DNA of 64,000 bases from Rhizobium freirei PRF 81 (GCF_000359745.1 NZ_AQHN01000011.1:186001-250000), one strand, 5' to 3'. Positions 1 through 9,455 are shown, counted from the stretch's first letter. Notes: generated by a model from the sequence alone, not told the origin. Translations and numbers: made by a program.

Positions 1-45
1 GGAAAAGGTGACGTTCTGAACCTTCGCGTATCAATACGTCATCGC

Positions 46-84
46 GCCGGACTATGGGTTTCCATGGTCCGGCGTTTTGCGCTC
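46..84. terminator. Hairpin terminator at left edge
   Basis: A 13-bp stem (CGCCGGACTATGG / CCATGGTCCGGCG, one G-T wobble) with loop GTTT is followed by a short T run on the plus strand. It lies 3' of the minus-strand lipoprotein gene and downstream of whatever lies left of the window. Positions 2-19 could be the last codons of a plus-strand gene ending in TGA, but this cannot be verified here. Confidence 0.6.
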
Positions 85-113
85 AGTCCTGCCAGGTAGT
101 CAGGATAAGAGTA

Positions 114-545
114 CTATTTGACCACTTTGATGGTCAGATTCTCGTCGCTGACCTTACTTCCGTACAACACGGTCACCCGCAGGGTGAATTGATCGGTGCC
201 GACAAAACCAGGATCGGACGTGTAATATATCGTAGTGCCTTCAACGGGCTTGCCGCTGCAGATATAGGCGTCGCTATCCTTGTCGTATTTGACGTGAACC
301 GTGCCATGTTCGAATGTTACTTTGCCATGGCTGGGCTGCTTGACCACCCCTGTATAGGGGTAGGAGTTGAATGTGCAGTCCCGCTTCACCGACGAAGCCA
401 TTCCGAGCGCCGTCTTCTTGCCGGAAATGACTCTGTGCGAATATTGATCCTGCTTGGCGCCGCCGATCGGTGCGCTGACGCAACCTGATAGTACGACGCT
501 AATGCTGAGGAATAGGCCTAGGGAAATCAGGGATGTGGTCTTCAT
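114..545 (-). CDS. Ig/cadherin-like single-domain lipoprotein
   Basis: The 143-residue product begins with a lipoprotein signal whose hydrophobic core ends in a lipobox (LSGC, Cys near residue 22), so it should be lipid-anchored in the envelope. The C-terminal half has the pattern P-HG-V, a tyrosine, then GFVGTDQFT, which resembles the bacterial Ig/cadherin-like (Big_9/Big_17-type) fold. The internal ATG at 545 is chosen because an AGAG ribosome site lies just upstream and the signal peptide starts cleanly there. It stands alone, with a hairpin terminator at its 3' side. The function is unknown; a structural or adhesive envelope role is inference. Confidence 0.7.
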   Translation of the reverse strand: MKTTSLISLGLFLSISVVLSGCVSAPIGGAKQDQYSHRVISGKKTALGMASSVKRDCTFNSYPYTGVVKQPSHGKVTFEHGTVHVKYDKDSDAYICSGKPVEGTTIYYTSDPGFVGTDQFTLRVTVLYGSKVSDENLTIKVVK

Positions 546-813
546 TTGTTTCTCTTTTAGGGACCTGGGGCTGTGAATGGCCATGTACCACAGAAGATAG
601 CTGGTAATTACTTATGATTGAGTAGTCTATAGCTTAATTAAATCACCGCGACAGATCGGCACAGGCCGGAAGGTGTCAACCTCAACTTAAATTCGATCTC
701 CCTGTCGATTCAGCTGCTTTTGGTTAAGAGGCCGGTAACGCGATCCGAATAATTTGAAGCAACTCTAGGGCCGCGTGTATGGCCCTTTGTATTGCGTATC
801 ATGGAGTTGCATT

Positions 814-1623
814 GTGTTTGTAAAAGCGCGTCTTTTCGCCAGCTTTGGTTTGTTTGTCGCCTCCGCTTCCGCGGCTTTTGCCGGAGACGGCCAGCATTTC
901 TGGTCAGGCAATTGGTATCTAAGCGTCGGCGCGGCCGGTTTCTCGGCGCCGAAATTCGAAGGCGGCAAGCACAACAGGCTGCAATGGCAGCCGCTGGTTT
1001 CGGTTGGCCGGCAGGGGCCGGGGCCGCGTTTCTCCTCGCGCAACGACAATCCGTCTTTCGCTCTCATCGAAAGTGACGCCTTTCGGGTCGGTATCGTCGG
1101 CAAGTTCGTGCGCAGCCGCGACAGCAGTGACGGCAAGGAGCTCAAGGGCCTGAAAAAGGTGAAGTGGGGAGTCGAGGCCGGTGGCTTCGTCGAGGCCTAC
1201 CCGACGGACTGGTTGCGCGCCCGCGTCGAGGTGCGACAAGGCATTCGTGCCCATAGCGGCCTGGTTGCCGATGCCGCCGTCGATGCCTTCACCGACATTA
1301 CCCCGGAACTGCGCCTCTCCGGCGGTCCGCGGATGACGCTTGCCACCAACGACTATTTCAACACCTATTACGGCGTCAACGCACGCGAGGCGGCGGCGTC
1401 GGGCCTCAGTCAGTACAATCCGGGCGGCGGCATCAAGTCCGTTGGCGTTGGCGGCGCGCTGACCTGGAAGGCAACGGAAAACTGGACCACCAGCACGTTC
1501 GTGGAATACACCCGCTTGACCGGCCCCGCCGCAGACAGCAGCCTCGTACGGGAGCGCGGCGATCGAAACCAGCTTCTGATCGGCATGTCCGCCAGCTACA
1601 AGTTCAACTTCACCGCGAACTGA
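814..1623 (+). CDS. MipA/OmpV family outer-membrane protein
   Basis: The 269-residue product starts with a signal peptide (about residues 1-21, ending ASAAFA) and continues as an aromatic- and glycine-rich beta-strand protein whose last strand ends YKFNF, typical of an outer-membrane barrel. Blocks such as WSGNWYLSVG and GGPRMTLAT...Y..Y.GV resemble the MipA/OmpV family, in which E. coli MipA scaffolds MltA and PBP1B. The GTG at 814 is preferred because GGAG lies seven bases upstream and the signal peptide then begins at residue 1; an ATG at 775 would add 13 unlikely residues. Family assignment is good; whether it scaffolds murein enzymes here is unknown. Confidence 0.75.
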   Translation: MFVKARLFASFGLFVASASAAFAGDGQHFWSGNWYLSVGAAGFSAPKFEGGKHNRLQWQPLVSVGRQGPGPRFSSRNDNPSFALIESDAFRVGIVGKFVRSRDSSDGKELKGLKKVKWGVEAGGFVEAYPTDWLRARVEVRQGIRAHSGLVADAAVDAFTDITPELRLSGGPRMTLATNDYFNTYYGVNAREAAASGLSQYNPGGGIKSVGVGGALTWKATENWTTSTFVEYTRLTGPAADSSLVRERGDRNQLLIGMSASYKFNFTAN

Positions 1624-1687
1624 GAAATGGGTGGGGCTGCGGCCCCGCCGCTTGACCTTGAGCGCCAGATGTCACTACTACTCGCTC

Positions 1688-2650
1688 ATGCAAAAGACAG
1701 GCGACATCAACGGGCGCGTCGCTGACGCGCCATCCGGCAACTGGGTGTACCGCGTTCTGCCCCCAGGGCTCTGGCCCTATGCGCAGCTTGCGCGCTGGGA
1801 CAGGCCCATCGGCTGGCAGCTCTTGATGTGGCCGTGCTTCTGGTCGGTCGCGCTTGCCGCCAATGCGTCGATTTCCATGGGGCGAGGCTCGCCGGGCTTC
1901 GTGGTGATCTACCATCTTGCGCTCTATTTCGTCGGCGCTGTCGCCATGCGCGGCGCCGGCTGCGCCTATAATGACCTGGTCGACCATGAGATAGATATGT
2001 CGGTGGCGCGTACCCGTTCACGGCCGCTACCGTCGGGCCGCGTGACGCGGCTCCAGGCGAAGGTCTTCATTACCCTGCAGGCTCTGGTCGGTCTTTTCGT
2101 GCTGCTGCAGTTCAACTGGTTTGCCGTCATTCTCGGCCTGCTGTCGCTCGGCATCGTTGCGCTCTATCCCTTCGCCAAGCGCTTCACCGACTGGCCGCAA
2201 TTCTTCCTCGGCCTGGCCTTTTCCTGGGGTGCCCTGATGGGGTGGGCCGGCATTTTCGGCAAGCTGTCGCTTGCCTCGATCATCCTTTACATGGCCGCCA
2301 TCCTTTGGACGATCGGCTACGACACGATCTATGCGCATCAGGACAAGGAAGACGATGAACTGATCGGCGTGCGCTCGACCGCGCGGCTTTTCGGCGACCA
2401 GACGCGCCTTTGGCTGGTCGGTCTCTATGGGGCGACGCTGCTTCTGATGCTGATCGCTTTCGCATTGGCCGGAACAAGCTGGCTCGCTTATCTCGGCCTG
2501 TTGGCCGCCGGCGGCATGTTCGCCTATCAGATTGCCGTGCTCGACATCAATGACGGCGAGCAGTGCCTTGCTTTGTTCAAATCCAACAACCGGGTCGGCC
2601 TGATCATCTTCGCAGGTCTTTTCCTGTCGTTTCTGCTGCTCATTCCCTGA
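1688..2650 (+). CDS. ubiA: 4-hydroxybenzoate polyprenyltransferase
   Basis: UbiA prenylates 4-hydroxybenzoate, the first membrane-bound step of ubiquinone synthesis. The 320-residue protein is strongly hydrophobic with about eight membrane segments. It carries both Asp-rich motifs of the superfamily: NDLVDHEID near residue 97 and a second YDTIYAHQDKEDD region near residue 216, which bind Mg-diphosphate. ARTRSRPLPSG after the first motif is typical of UbiA rather than CtaB. The ATG at 1688 begins a hydrophilic N-terminus of usual length. It lies 64 bases after the MipA-like gene. It should provide quinone for the oxidase encoded near 50-55 kb. Confidence 0.93.
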   Translation: MQKTGDINGRVADAPSGNWVYRVLPPGLWPYAQLARWDRPIGWQLLMWPCFWSVALAANASISMGRGSPGFVVIYHLALYFVGAVAMRGAGCAYNDLVDHEIDMSVARTRSRPLPSGRVTRLQAKVFITLQALVGLFVLLQFNWFAVILGLLSLGIVALYPFAKRFTDWPQFFLGLAFSWGALMGWAGIFGKLSLASIILYMAAILWTIGYDTIYAHQDKEDDELIGVRSTARLFGDQTRLWLVGLYGATLLLMLIAFALAGTSWLAYLGLLAAGGMFAYQIAVLDINDGEQCLALFKSNNRVGLIIFAGLFLSFLLLIP

Positions 2651-2664
2651 CGGCGAAGCGCTTC

Positions 2665-2765
2665 AGAGCCTTTCCGCTTTTCTTCGAATCGCGAAAGCGC
2701 TCTATCTTCTTGTTTCTTTAACGCATTTCGGACGGAAAACCGCTGCGCGCTTTTCCTGGAGATGC
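2665..2765. repeat. Two-hairpin intergenic repeat, copy A
   Basis: This is one of four similar double-hairpin elements in the window. The first hairpin spans 2665-2703 (AGAGC / GCTCT outer pairs with TTTC / GAAA inside). The second spans 2723-2765, with outer arms GCATTTC / GAGATGC enclosing GGAAAA...TTTTCC. The core GGACGGAAAACCGCTGCG is shared with the copies at 29570 and 36411. It follows ubiA. It resembles Rhizobium intergenic mosaic elements (RIME), but the exact family was not checked. Confidence 0.75.
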
Positions 2766-2811
2766 TCTAGCAAGGTCGCGGGCAGAGCTTCCCGCTGAAG
2801 TCGCAACGATT

Positions 2812-2850
2812 TCGGCCGCGGGACTTGGTGTCCCGCGGCCGATCTTTTCC
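2812..2850 (+). terminator. Strong Rho-independent terminator
   Basis: A perfect 13-bp stem (TCGGCCGCGGGAC / GTCCCGCGGCCGA) with loop TTGGT is followed by TCTTTT. It is positioned to end plus-strand transcription coming from ubiA and lies between two convergent genes. Confidence 0.85.
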
Positions 2851-2877
2851 AATATTCAGTTTTCGAGCGCGTGCGGC

Positions 2878-3444
2878 TCAGTGTCTTGCGATGATCTCGC
2901 GGCCTTCGATCTTCATCTTGACGCCGAGCTTTCCGGTGGAGCGGCGCACGAGGAAGCGCGGGCGGCGATCGGCGAAGTAGGAGTGGCGACGACGTGGCTG
3001 GCTGTCCTGCGAGCGGACGCCGCCGAGATGCTCTTCCAGCGGGCGGGCAACGCCGTCGGCTTCGATCATCAGCATCGGAATGCGGAAGGCTTCCGACCAG
3101 GAGCGCCAGTCGGCGGCGATGTCGCTCAGGTCGTGAGCGACGAGAAGGGGGATGCACAGATCCGGATCGGAATGATGCAGTTCCAGAGTGACGGTGACTT
3201 CGCCGTCGCCATGGTCGATAGCCCGTGCGGCGACACCCTTGAAGGCGCGTTTCGGCAGGGCGACGGATAGCGGCAGCCCACTGGAGGGCAGGATCTTGCG
3301 CAGCACGGCGCCGCGCTCGTCGATCGTGATGGTGACGTCACCCTCGGCACCGCGCATGGCATAGCTGACCTGTTGCGGAAAGCGCGCCGGATCGAGCCGC
3401 AGTGTGGTTCCAGCCCAATCGGGCTTTAGGACGGTATTTGTCAT
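2878..3444 (-). CDS. Conserved hypothetical protein (DUF6101-like)
   Basis: The 188-residue soluble protein has no signal peptide or membrane segment. Its N-terminal half is beta-rich (TTLRLDPARFPQQVSYAM, GDVTITIDERGAVLRK), with a central HHSDPDLCIPLLVAHD block and a very basic C-terminus with several Arg-Arg pairs. I recall this pattern from Rhizobiales proteins labelled DUF6101, but that name is from memory. The ATG at 3444 fits the protein. The leader upstream contains inverted repeats, described separately. No function can be assigned. Confidence 0.65.
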   Translation of the reverse strand: MTNTVLKPDWAGTTLRLDPARFPQQVSYAMRGAEGDVTITIDERGAVLRKILPSSGLPLSVALPKRAFKGVAARAIDHGDGEVTVTLELHHSDPDLCIPLLVAHDLSDIAADWRSWSEAFRIPMLMIEADGVARPLEEHLGGVRSQDSQPRRRHSYFADRRPRFLVRRSTGKLGVKMKIEGREIIARH

Positions 3445-3761
3445 CGATTTTCTACCCTTGCTTTACCTGAGAGCCCGTTTCCCGGCCTTCTCTCGGAGAA
3501 CTTTTGTCCTCTCGTTGTTGGGCAGATTAGGCGCCGTCCCTTCCGGACAGCTTAAAAATCGAGGTTAAGAAAACTTTGCGTCCTCAAATGGTTAGCAAAG
3601 TCGAATGCATCAGGGTTTCCATATGGTGAACACACGGAAAGGCGGCCGTCTCAATATAATACACGTATAGGGTGAAGTCATGTAAGTCTCGGGTAAGGTT
3701 TGCATGCAATAATAATGACCGGATTCGCTGCCTATATTGAAGATCTATTGGGATTTTGCCG
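3445..3761. other. Divergent intergenic region (317 bp)
   Basis: This region separates the divergent DUF6101-like and DUF1217-repeat genes. The left part holds the candidate leader. The right part (about 3590-3745) is AT-rich for this genome and probably holds the promoter of the DUF1217 gene; no clean -35/-10 pair could be assigned. A 62-codon minus-strand reading frame here has no ribosome site or family resemblance and was not called. Confidence 0.5.
3461..3530 (-). promoter_or_regulatory. Candidate structured leader upstream of DUF6101-like gene
   Basis: Read on the minus strand, the leader contains GAGAGGAC, a short hairpin TTCTC-CGA-GAGAA, a GCCGGGAAACGGGC segment, then CTCTCAGGTAAAG about 17 bases before the ATG. 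CTCTCAGGTAAA resembles the 3' consensus of glycine riboswitches, but the GCCGAAGG core of that aptamer is not visible, so a glycine riboswitch is not claimed. This is weak evidence for a folded 5' leader. Confidence 0.22.
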
Positions 3762-6269
3762 ATGATTTCCACCTATCTTGGTTATAAGATCGCAACCAGA
3801 GATATGGCGACCTCGCTCAATCAGGTGGCGTCGCAGTCGCAAAGCAAGCGCCTGATCGACTATTACAAAGCCAATATAGGCAAAGTAACCAACGTCGATG
3901 ACTTCCTGAATGACTATCAGCTATACAGTTATGCCATGGAAGCCTACGGGCTATCCGACATGACCTATGCCAAAGCCTTTATGAAACAGGTGCTGACCAG
4001 CAACCTGAGCGATTCCACCAGTTTCGCGAATCAGCTCAACGATTCCCGCTACAAGGCATTCGCCGCCGCGTTCAATTTCGGTACGGGCAGCACGAAGACG
4101 GCGCAATCGAGCGCCCAGGAAGACGATCTCATCGGGCTTTATCAGCAATCGTTTACGACTGAAGAAACGTCCGCGGCCACCGAAACAAGCTACTACGCCC
4201 AGAACATCGGCTCCGTTAAGACGGTCGATGACCTTCTCGGTAACACGCGGCTGAGAAACTACGTGCTGCAGGCCTACGGCATCGATCCGACCAATGCATC
4301 GAATTCCAATCTGAGGCAGATGCTGACGAGCGATCCGAGCGACCCCAACAGCTATCTCAATCAGAATGGCGGCACCGCCGACAAGGCTCTCGCGGCCGAA
4401 TTCAATTTCAATGCGGACGGCACGGTCAAGGCCTCGACGCCCGACAGCGACACCGCCTATTACCAGGCCAATATCGGGACGATCACCTCGGTCGACCAGC
4501 TCACGTCCAATCCGCGGCTGTTCCAATACGTCAAGACCGCCCTCAGCATCCCGGCCTATATCACCGCCGACCAGTTCAACGCTTCGGCCAGGGATGCCGG
4601 CGTCGCGACGTCAAACGGGCTGACCAGCGTCATGGCGCAGTTCAATTTCCAGTCGGACGGGACTGTTGCCGCCGGCTCGCAGGCGCAGACATCGGCTCAA
4701 GTGAGCGCCACGACAGCGGCCTACACCACCAACTACACCGGCGGGCCGCAGACGCTCGGGCAGGAAGCCGATGTGATGGGCGCCTACAATTCCACCGTGC
4801 CGTCATTCATTACGAGCGTCGGCGCGACCGACAATAATCAGTACTACAAGGACCACATCGGCTCCATCACGTCGGTGGATCAGCTGACCTCGGATCCTCG
4901 CCTCTTCAATTTCATCAAGACCGCCTACGGTATCGATCCGACCACGCCTGCCGTTGTCCTCAAGAATGCTTTCGGCGACGCGACGACCGCCTCCATCTTC
5001 GGCCTGACAAATGTGGTCGCCGCATTCAATTTCCAGGCGGACGGGACGCTTGCTGCCGGCCAGACGGCACAATCCCAAAGCGCCATCGACGCGGCCTCGA
5101 CCGCGTACATGAGCAACTACAAGACGTCGCAATCGAGCCTGACGACGGATGCGGTCAACAACTACAAAAACCGCATCGCCAGCGTGAAGACCATCAAGGA
5201 TTTCTTCACGAGCAATACGGCCGACAGCAGCTCATCCAACGACAGCGCGCCCGAGCTCTACCAGATGGCGTTGCGCGCCTATGGCATCGGCTCGGACGAG
5301 GTGACGAAGTCGCAGTTGACGAAGATTCTCGAAAGCGATCCCTACGATCCGAAGAGCTACGTCAATTCGCTCAAGGACACGCGCTTTACCGATCTCGCAA
5401 AAGCCTTCAACTTCGACAGCAAGGGCAATCTGAAGGCCCCGGTTCAGTCCCTGTCGCAGGGGCAGATCAACAGCTTTATCTCTCAATATTCCAGCCATAC
5501 CACCGCCGGGCTCACAGGCGCCTTGCTGACCAAGGCCACCAGCGACGCCAAGACCGCCGGCACCTATTTCGCGACCAATATCACCAAGGTTAACACCGTC
5601 ACGGAACTCCTGGCCGACAGCAAGCTCACCAATTTCATCCTGACGGCCAGCGGCATCGATCCGAAAACAGTCGATACGGCGACGCTGAAGAAGGCCTTTG
5701 CTTCTGATCCATCCGATGCGAAGAGCTTCATCAACACGGCTGATGGTGCCAAGTTCAAGAGCATCGTCGAGGCGTTCAACTTCGGCACGGATGGCAATCT
5801 GACGGACAGCAAGCTCGGTACGGCGCAAAACCAGGGAGCGCTGGCCTCGACCAACGATCTCTACCTGCGTCAGACGCTGGAAGATCAGCAGGGCGATACC
5901 AATCCCGGCGTACGCTTGGCTCTGTATTTCCAGCGCAAGGCGCCGAATATCAATTCGGTCTACGACATCATGGGCGACGCGGCGCTTTATGCCGTCATCA
6001 CCACGACCTACAGCCTGCCAAGCGCGATGTCGTCGATGGATGTCGACACGCAGGCCAAGATGTTGGGCAACTTCGTCAAGGTCAGCGACCTCAAGGACCC
6101 GACCAAGGTCGACGCGATGCTGCAGCGATTCTCGGCGATGTATGATCTGCAGAACAATACGACGTCATCCACGTCGCCGGCCCTGTCGATTCTCTCGGGT
6201 TCTTCGTCCGGCGTCGGGATCAGCGCCGACACGCTGCTTTCGATCGCGCAACTGTCCTCGGCGAAATAA
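3762..6269 (+). CDS. Seven-repeat DUF1217 family protein
   Basis: The 835-residue protein is built from seven divergent copies of a roughly 100-130-residue unit starting near residues 33, 142, 232, 360, 465, 600 and 721. Each unit opens with YY/NY-x4-I-x2-hydrophobic-x-(S/T)-V-x-(D/E), has a central AYGID-like helix, and most close with AFNF(x)DG. This is the DUF1217 pattern; in rhizobia a DUF1217 gene occurs among flagellar genes, but no flagellar gene lies nearby here. The product is rich in Ser, Thr, Ala, Asn and Gln, poor in Cys, and lacks a classical signal peptide, as in secreted flagellin- or hook-like proteins. ATG 3762 is chosen because GGGA lies eight bases upstream; the in-frame TTG at 3756 is too close to it. 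Function is unknown; export as a surface or flagellar accessory protein is inference. Confidence 0.8.
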   Translation: MISTYLGYKIATRDMATSLNQVASQSQSKRLIDYYKANIGKVTNVDDFLNDYQLYSYAMEAYGLSDMTYAKAFMKQVLTSNLSDSTSFANQLNDSRYKAFAAAFNFGTGSTKTAQSSAQEDDLIGLYQQSFTTEETSAATETSYYAQNIGSVKTVDDLLGNTRLRNYVLQAYGIDPTNASNSNLRQMLTSDPSDPNSYLNQNGGTADKALAAEFNFNADGTVKASTPDSDTAYYQANIGTITSVDQLTSNPRLFQYVKTALSIPAYITADQFNASARDAGVATSNGLTSVMAQFNFQSDGTVAAGSQAQTSAQVSATTAAYTTNYTGGPQTLGQEADVMGAYNSTVPSFITSVGATDNNQYYKDHIGSITSVDQLTSDPRLFNFIKTAYGIDPTTPAVVLKNAFGDATTASIFGLTNVVAAFNFQADGTLAAGQTAQSQSAIDAASTAYMSNYKTSQSSLTTDAVNNYKNRIASVKTIKDFFTSNTADSSSSNDSAPELYQMALRAYGIGSDEVTKSQLTKILESDPYDPKSYVNSLKDTRFTDLAKAFNFDSKGNLKAPVQSLSQGQINSFISQYSSHTTAGLTGALLTKATSDAKTAGTYFATNITKVNTVTELLADSKLTNFILTASGIDPKTVDTATLKKAFASDPSDAKSFINTADGAKFKSIVEAFNFGTDGNLTDSKLGTAQNQGALASTNDLYLRQTLEDQQGDTNPGVRLALYFQRKAPNINSVYDIMGDAALYAVITTTYSLPSAMSSMDVDTQAKMLGNFVKVSDLKDPTKVDAMLQRFSAMYDLQNNTTSSTSPALSILSGSSSGVGISADTLLSIAQLSSAK

Positions 6270-6299
6270 CGAGCCACGCAAAAAATTTAACAGGACTCT

Positions 6300-6330
6300 T
6301 TGCCGCGTTTTAACGCGGCAAAGTCGTTTC
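6300..6330 (+). terminator. Hairpin after DUF1217 gene
   Basis: A perfect 10-bp stem (TTGCCGCGTT / AACGCGGCAA) with a two-base loop lies 30 bases after the stop codon. The following T run is short and interrupted (GTCGTTTCC), so termination strength is uncertain. Confidence 0.55.
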
Positions 6331-6488
6331 CGTGTGCCTGTTTCCTTGGGATTTTCGATGTTGTCGCGGCGGCACAGCGAGCGGGAAATAAGAGCTTTCG
6401 GAGACGCCAAGAAGGAACTTATTAACCATCCTTGCCCTATTCGATTTGGGAAGCCATCGGCAATATCAATGACTGGGTTGCAGGTCTC

Positions 6489-9455
6489 ATGCGTCTTTCC
6501 CGAACGACAGTTTCAAATGCGTCGCAAGGCGTCCAGCCGGAGGGCGAACTCGAAGCCGAACAGGCAGCCGAAGAGGCGCGCCGGGCCGAGCAGATCGCTG
6601 CGCGCCGAGCGTTTCTGGAAGAGAAGATTCGCAACGCCCGCGAAGCCAAGCGCAAGGCGGAGGAGCAGCGTCGCGCCGAGGAACTGCGCCGTGCCGAAGA
6701 GATAAGGCAGCGTACCACCGCCGCTCCGAAGCCGGTGGTCGAGGCCCTGCAGGCGACGCCCGCGGAGCGCGCTCCGGTCATGCCGGTTCTGCCGCAAGGT
6801 ATTTCTGCGGAAGATCTTGCCTCGCCCGGCTGGCAGAACGCATTCCTGATGGGGCCGAACGTTCGGTTCACCCGCACGCGGGAAAACGAAATCATCAGCC
6901 GCCGGCCTCATGCCGAACCTCCGGTCGAGGCGACGCGACCGGTTGCCGCGCACGCAACGATGCGTTTGATGGAGCCACCGGTCATTGCGGCCGCACCAAC
7001 TCCTGTCGCCCCTCCGCGCACGCAGCCCGCCGAATTCCATTTGCCGCCGCTTGAGGACATGCCTTTCGCGGTGGAGGGCTACATGCCGTCAGTAATTCAG
7101 AAATCCCCGGCGACCTCGCCGGACGCATTGGAGATGACCGTTATCGCTACCGCATTTTCGAAGGCTCCGGCGATCGCGCTGGATGCTTCCCCTGTTCAGT
7201 CACGTGTTCCAGAGTCCGTAGTCGCGCCTGTGGTCGAGTCGCGGCTTACCCATCTTTCCGATTTCGCCTTCTGGGACGCGATGCCGTTCGACGGCGAATT
7301 CGTCTCTGCCATCAAGGGCGAGTCGGCTCAGCCGGCGGTTCCCCAGCTTGAGGTCGAAGCCGAATCGATCGTTGCGAAGTTCCGCGTCGTCGAATGCCGC
7401 CGGCCCGCCGCGGTTGCCGAAGTCCCGCAAACTATCGAGTTGTCGGCTGTGGCGGAAATCGTCGCCCCGGTCGAGGCTGCTCCCGTCCTTGCGCCGGTAG
7501 CTGTCAGCACGCCCGCCATGGACGAACTGGCGGCGTGGGAAGCCGTCGTTCAGATCGCTGTCATCGAGGTGACGCCCGAGATCGCCGAGCCGGCTTCTGC
7601 TGAGCTGCAAGTCGCTGCCGCGCCGGAAGCATTCGTACCGCCCGCTTTCGTGGCCGCCGTCTATGGCGCGGAAGCTGCTCCGGCAGCGGAAATCCGTCCG
7701 ACGCCGGTCATGGTCCTGGCACCGATGCCGACAAAGGTCGCCGCATCTGCGCCGGTGGAGCCCGTTACCAAAGTCGCCCCGACACTTCCGGCCGTCGAAG
7801 CTGCCGCCCAGCGCCTGATCGACGCGCCGCCGTTGCGAATCACGCCGCGCCGGCCCGCATCACTGACGCCGCCCGAGTGGCGTCCGATCGCCCTAAGCGT
7901 TGATGGCGAATACGAGCTTCCGCCACGCGAACTGCTGCAGGAGCCCGCCGTGCGTTCCGGCGTGATCATGACGCAGGAAACGCTCGAGCAGAATGCCGGC
8001 CTGCTGGAAAGCGTGCTGGAGGACTTCGGCGTCAAGGGCGAGATCATTCATGTCCGCCCCGGCCCGGTTGTCACGCTCTATGAATTCGAGCCGGCACCTG
8101 GCGTCAAATCCTCGCGCGTCATCAACCTCGCAGACGATATCGCGCGCTCGATGTCGGCTCTGTCGGCTCGCGTCGCCGTCGTTCCCGGCCGCAACGTCAT
8201 CGGCATCGAACTGCCGAACGTCAACCGCGAGACCGTCTATTTCCGCGAGATGATCGATTCGCCCGATTTCGAAAAGAGCGGCTATAAGCTTGCACTCGGC
8301 CTCGGCAAGACGATCGGTGGCGAGCCTGTTATCGCGGAACTCGCCAAGATGCCGCATCTGCTCGTTGCCGGCACCACCGGTTCGGGCAAATCTGTCGCCA
8401 TCAACACGATGATCCTGTCGCTGCTCTATCGGATGACGCCGGAGCAGTGCCGCCTGATCATGGTCGATCCGAAGATGCTGGAGCTGTCGGTCTATGACGG
8501 CATCCCGCACCTGCTGACCCCCGTCGTGACCGATCCAAAGAAGGCCGTCATGGCGCTGAAGTGGGCGGTGCGCGAGATGGAGGATCGCTACAAGAAGATG
8601 TCGCGCCTCGGCGTGCGTAACATCGACGGCTACAACAGCCGCGTTGCCTCCGCCAAGGAAAAGGGCGAGACGATCCACGTCATGGTGCAGACCGGCTTCG
8701 ACAAGGGCACCGGTGCCCCGATCGAAGAGAGCCAGGAAATGGATCTGACGCCGATGCCCTATATCGTCGTCATCGTCGACGAAATGGCCGACCTGATGAT
8801 GGTCGCCGGCAAGGAGATCGAAGGCGCGATCCAGCGTCTGGCGCAGATGGCGCGTGCCGCCGGCATCCACTTGATCATGGCGACGCAGCGACCCTCGGTC
8901 GATGTCATCACCGGCACGATCAAAGCGAACTTCCCGACGCGCATCTCCTTCCAGGTAACGTCGAAGATCGACAGCCGCACCATTCTCGGCGAGCAGGGTG
9001 CGGAGCAGCTGCTCGGCCAGGGCGACATGCTGCACATGGCCGGCGGCGGGCGCATCTCCCGTGTCCATGGCCCCTTCGTCTCCGACGAGGAAGTCGAAAA
9101 GGTCGTGGCGCACCTGAAGCTGCAGGGCCGTCCGGAATATCTCGACACGGTCACCGCCGACGAGGACGAGGAAGACGAGGAAGAAGATACGGCCGTCTTC
9201 GACAAGGGCGCGATTGCCTCGGAAGACGGCGACGATCTCTACGAGCAGGCGATCAAGGTGGTCATGCGCGACAAGAAGTGCTCGACCTCCTACATCCAGC
9301 GCCGCCTCGGCATCGGCTATAACCGCGCGGCCTCGCTCGTCGAGCGCATGGAGAAGGACGGTCTCGTCGGCCCCGCCAACCATGTCGGCAAGCGCGAGAT
9401 CATCACCGGCAACCGCAATGGCGGCGGCAATTCGGGTCAGGAAGATTTTGATTGA
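6489..9455 (+). CDS. ftsK: FtsK/SpoIIIE-type DNA translocase lacking N-terminal membrane domain
   Basis: The C-terminal half is a complete FtsK motor. It has an alpha/beta region from about residue 470, Walker A GTTGSGKS near 626, Walker [11 protein letters not shown] near 758, the [21 protein letters not shown] block, and a C-terminal gamma winged helix (about 917-985, [15 protein letters not shown]) of the type that reads KOPS sites. FtsK pumps DNA at the septum so that XerCD can resolve chromosome dimers at dif. The N-terminal 450 residues are an Arg/Glu/Ala coiled coil (about 20-85) followed by a long Pro/Ala/Val-rich linker; none of the usual four membrane segments is visible. ATG 6489 is preferred over TTG 6432. 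At 988 residues it is long for the family despite the missing domain. Confidence 0.9.
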   Translation: MRLSRTTVSNASQGVQPEGELEAEQAAEEARRAEQIAARRAFLEEKIRNAREAKRKAEEQRRAEELRRAEEIRQRTTAAPKPVVEALQATPAERAPVMPVLPQGISAEDLASPGWQNAFLMGPNVRFTRTRENEIISRRPHAEPPVEATRPVAAHATMRLMEPPVIAAAPTPVAPPRTQPAEFHLPPLEDMPFAVEGYMPSVIQKSPATSPDALEMTVIATAFSKAPAIALDASPVQSRVPESVVAPVVESRLTHLSDFAFWDAMPFDGEFVSAIKGESAQPAVPQLEVEAESIVAKFRVVECRRPAAVAEVPQTIELSAVAEIVAPVEAAPVLAPVAVSTPAMDELAAWEAVVQIAVIEVTPEIAEPASAELQVAAAPEAFVPPAFVAAVYGAEAAPAAEIRPTPVMVLAPMPTKVAASAPVEPVTKVAPTLPAVEAAAQRLIDAPPLRITPRRPASLTPPEWRPIALSVDGEYELPPRELLQEPAVRSGVIMTQETLEQNAGLLESVLEDFGVKGEIIHVRPGPVVTLYEFEPAPGVKSSRVINLADDIARSMSALSARVAVVPGRNVIGIELPNVNRETVYFREMIDSPDFEKSGYKLALGLGKTIGGEPVIAELAKMPHLLVAGTTGSGKSVAINTMILSLLYRMTPEQCRLIMVDPKMLELSVYDGIPHLLTPVVTDPKKAVMALKWAVREMEDRYKKMSRLGVRNIDGYNSRVASAKEKGETIHVMVQTGFDKGTGAPIEESQEMDLTPMPYIVVIVDEMADLMMVAGKEIEGAIQRLAQMARAAGIHLIMATQRPSVDVITGTIKANFPTRISFQVTSKIDSRTILGEQGAEQLLGQGDMLHMAGGGRISRVHGPFVSDEEVEKVVAHLKLQGRPEYLDTVTADEDEEDEEEDTAVFDKGAIASEDGDDLYEQAIKVVMRDKKCSTSYIQRRLGIGYNRAASLVERMEKDGLVGPANHVGKREIITGNRNGGGNSGQEDFD

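Noticed and set aside
768..790. AGGGCC...GGCCCTTT hairpin before the MipA-like gene as a terminator or attenuator
   Set aside because: The stem is only about six pairs, the T run is three bases, and it overlaps the presumed leader; evidence is too weak for a feature.
3461..3530. Glycine riboswitch
   Set aside because: Only the CTCTCAGGTAAA-like end is present; the conserved aptamer core is not seen and the downstream gene is unrelated to glycine, so only a weak leader candidate is reported.
3584..3772. 62-codon minus-strand frame upstream of the DUF1217 gene
   Set aside because: It covers the probable promoter, has no ribosome site and no resemblance to a known protein.
7893..9383. 496-codon open frame on the minus strand inside ftsK
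   Set aside because: It is antisense to a well-supported gene, has no family resemblance, and is the kind of long mirror frame expected from GC-rich codon bias.
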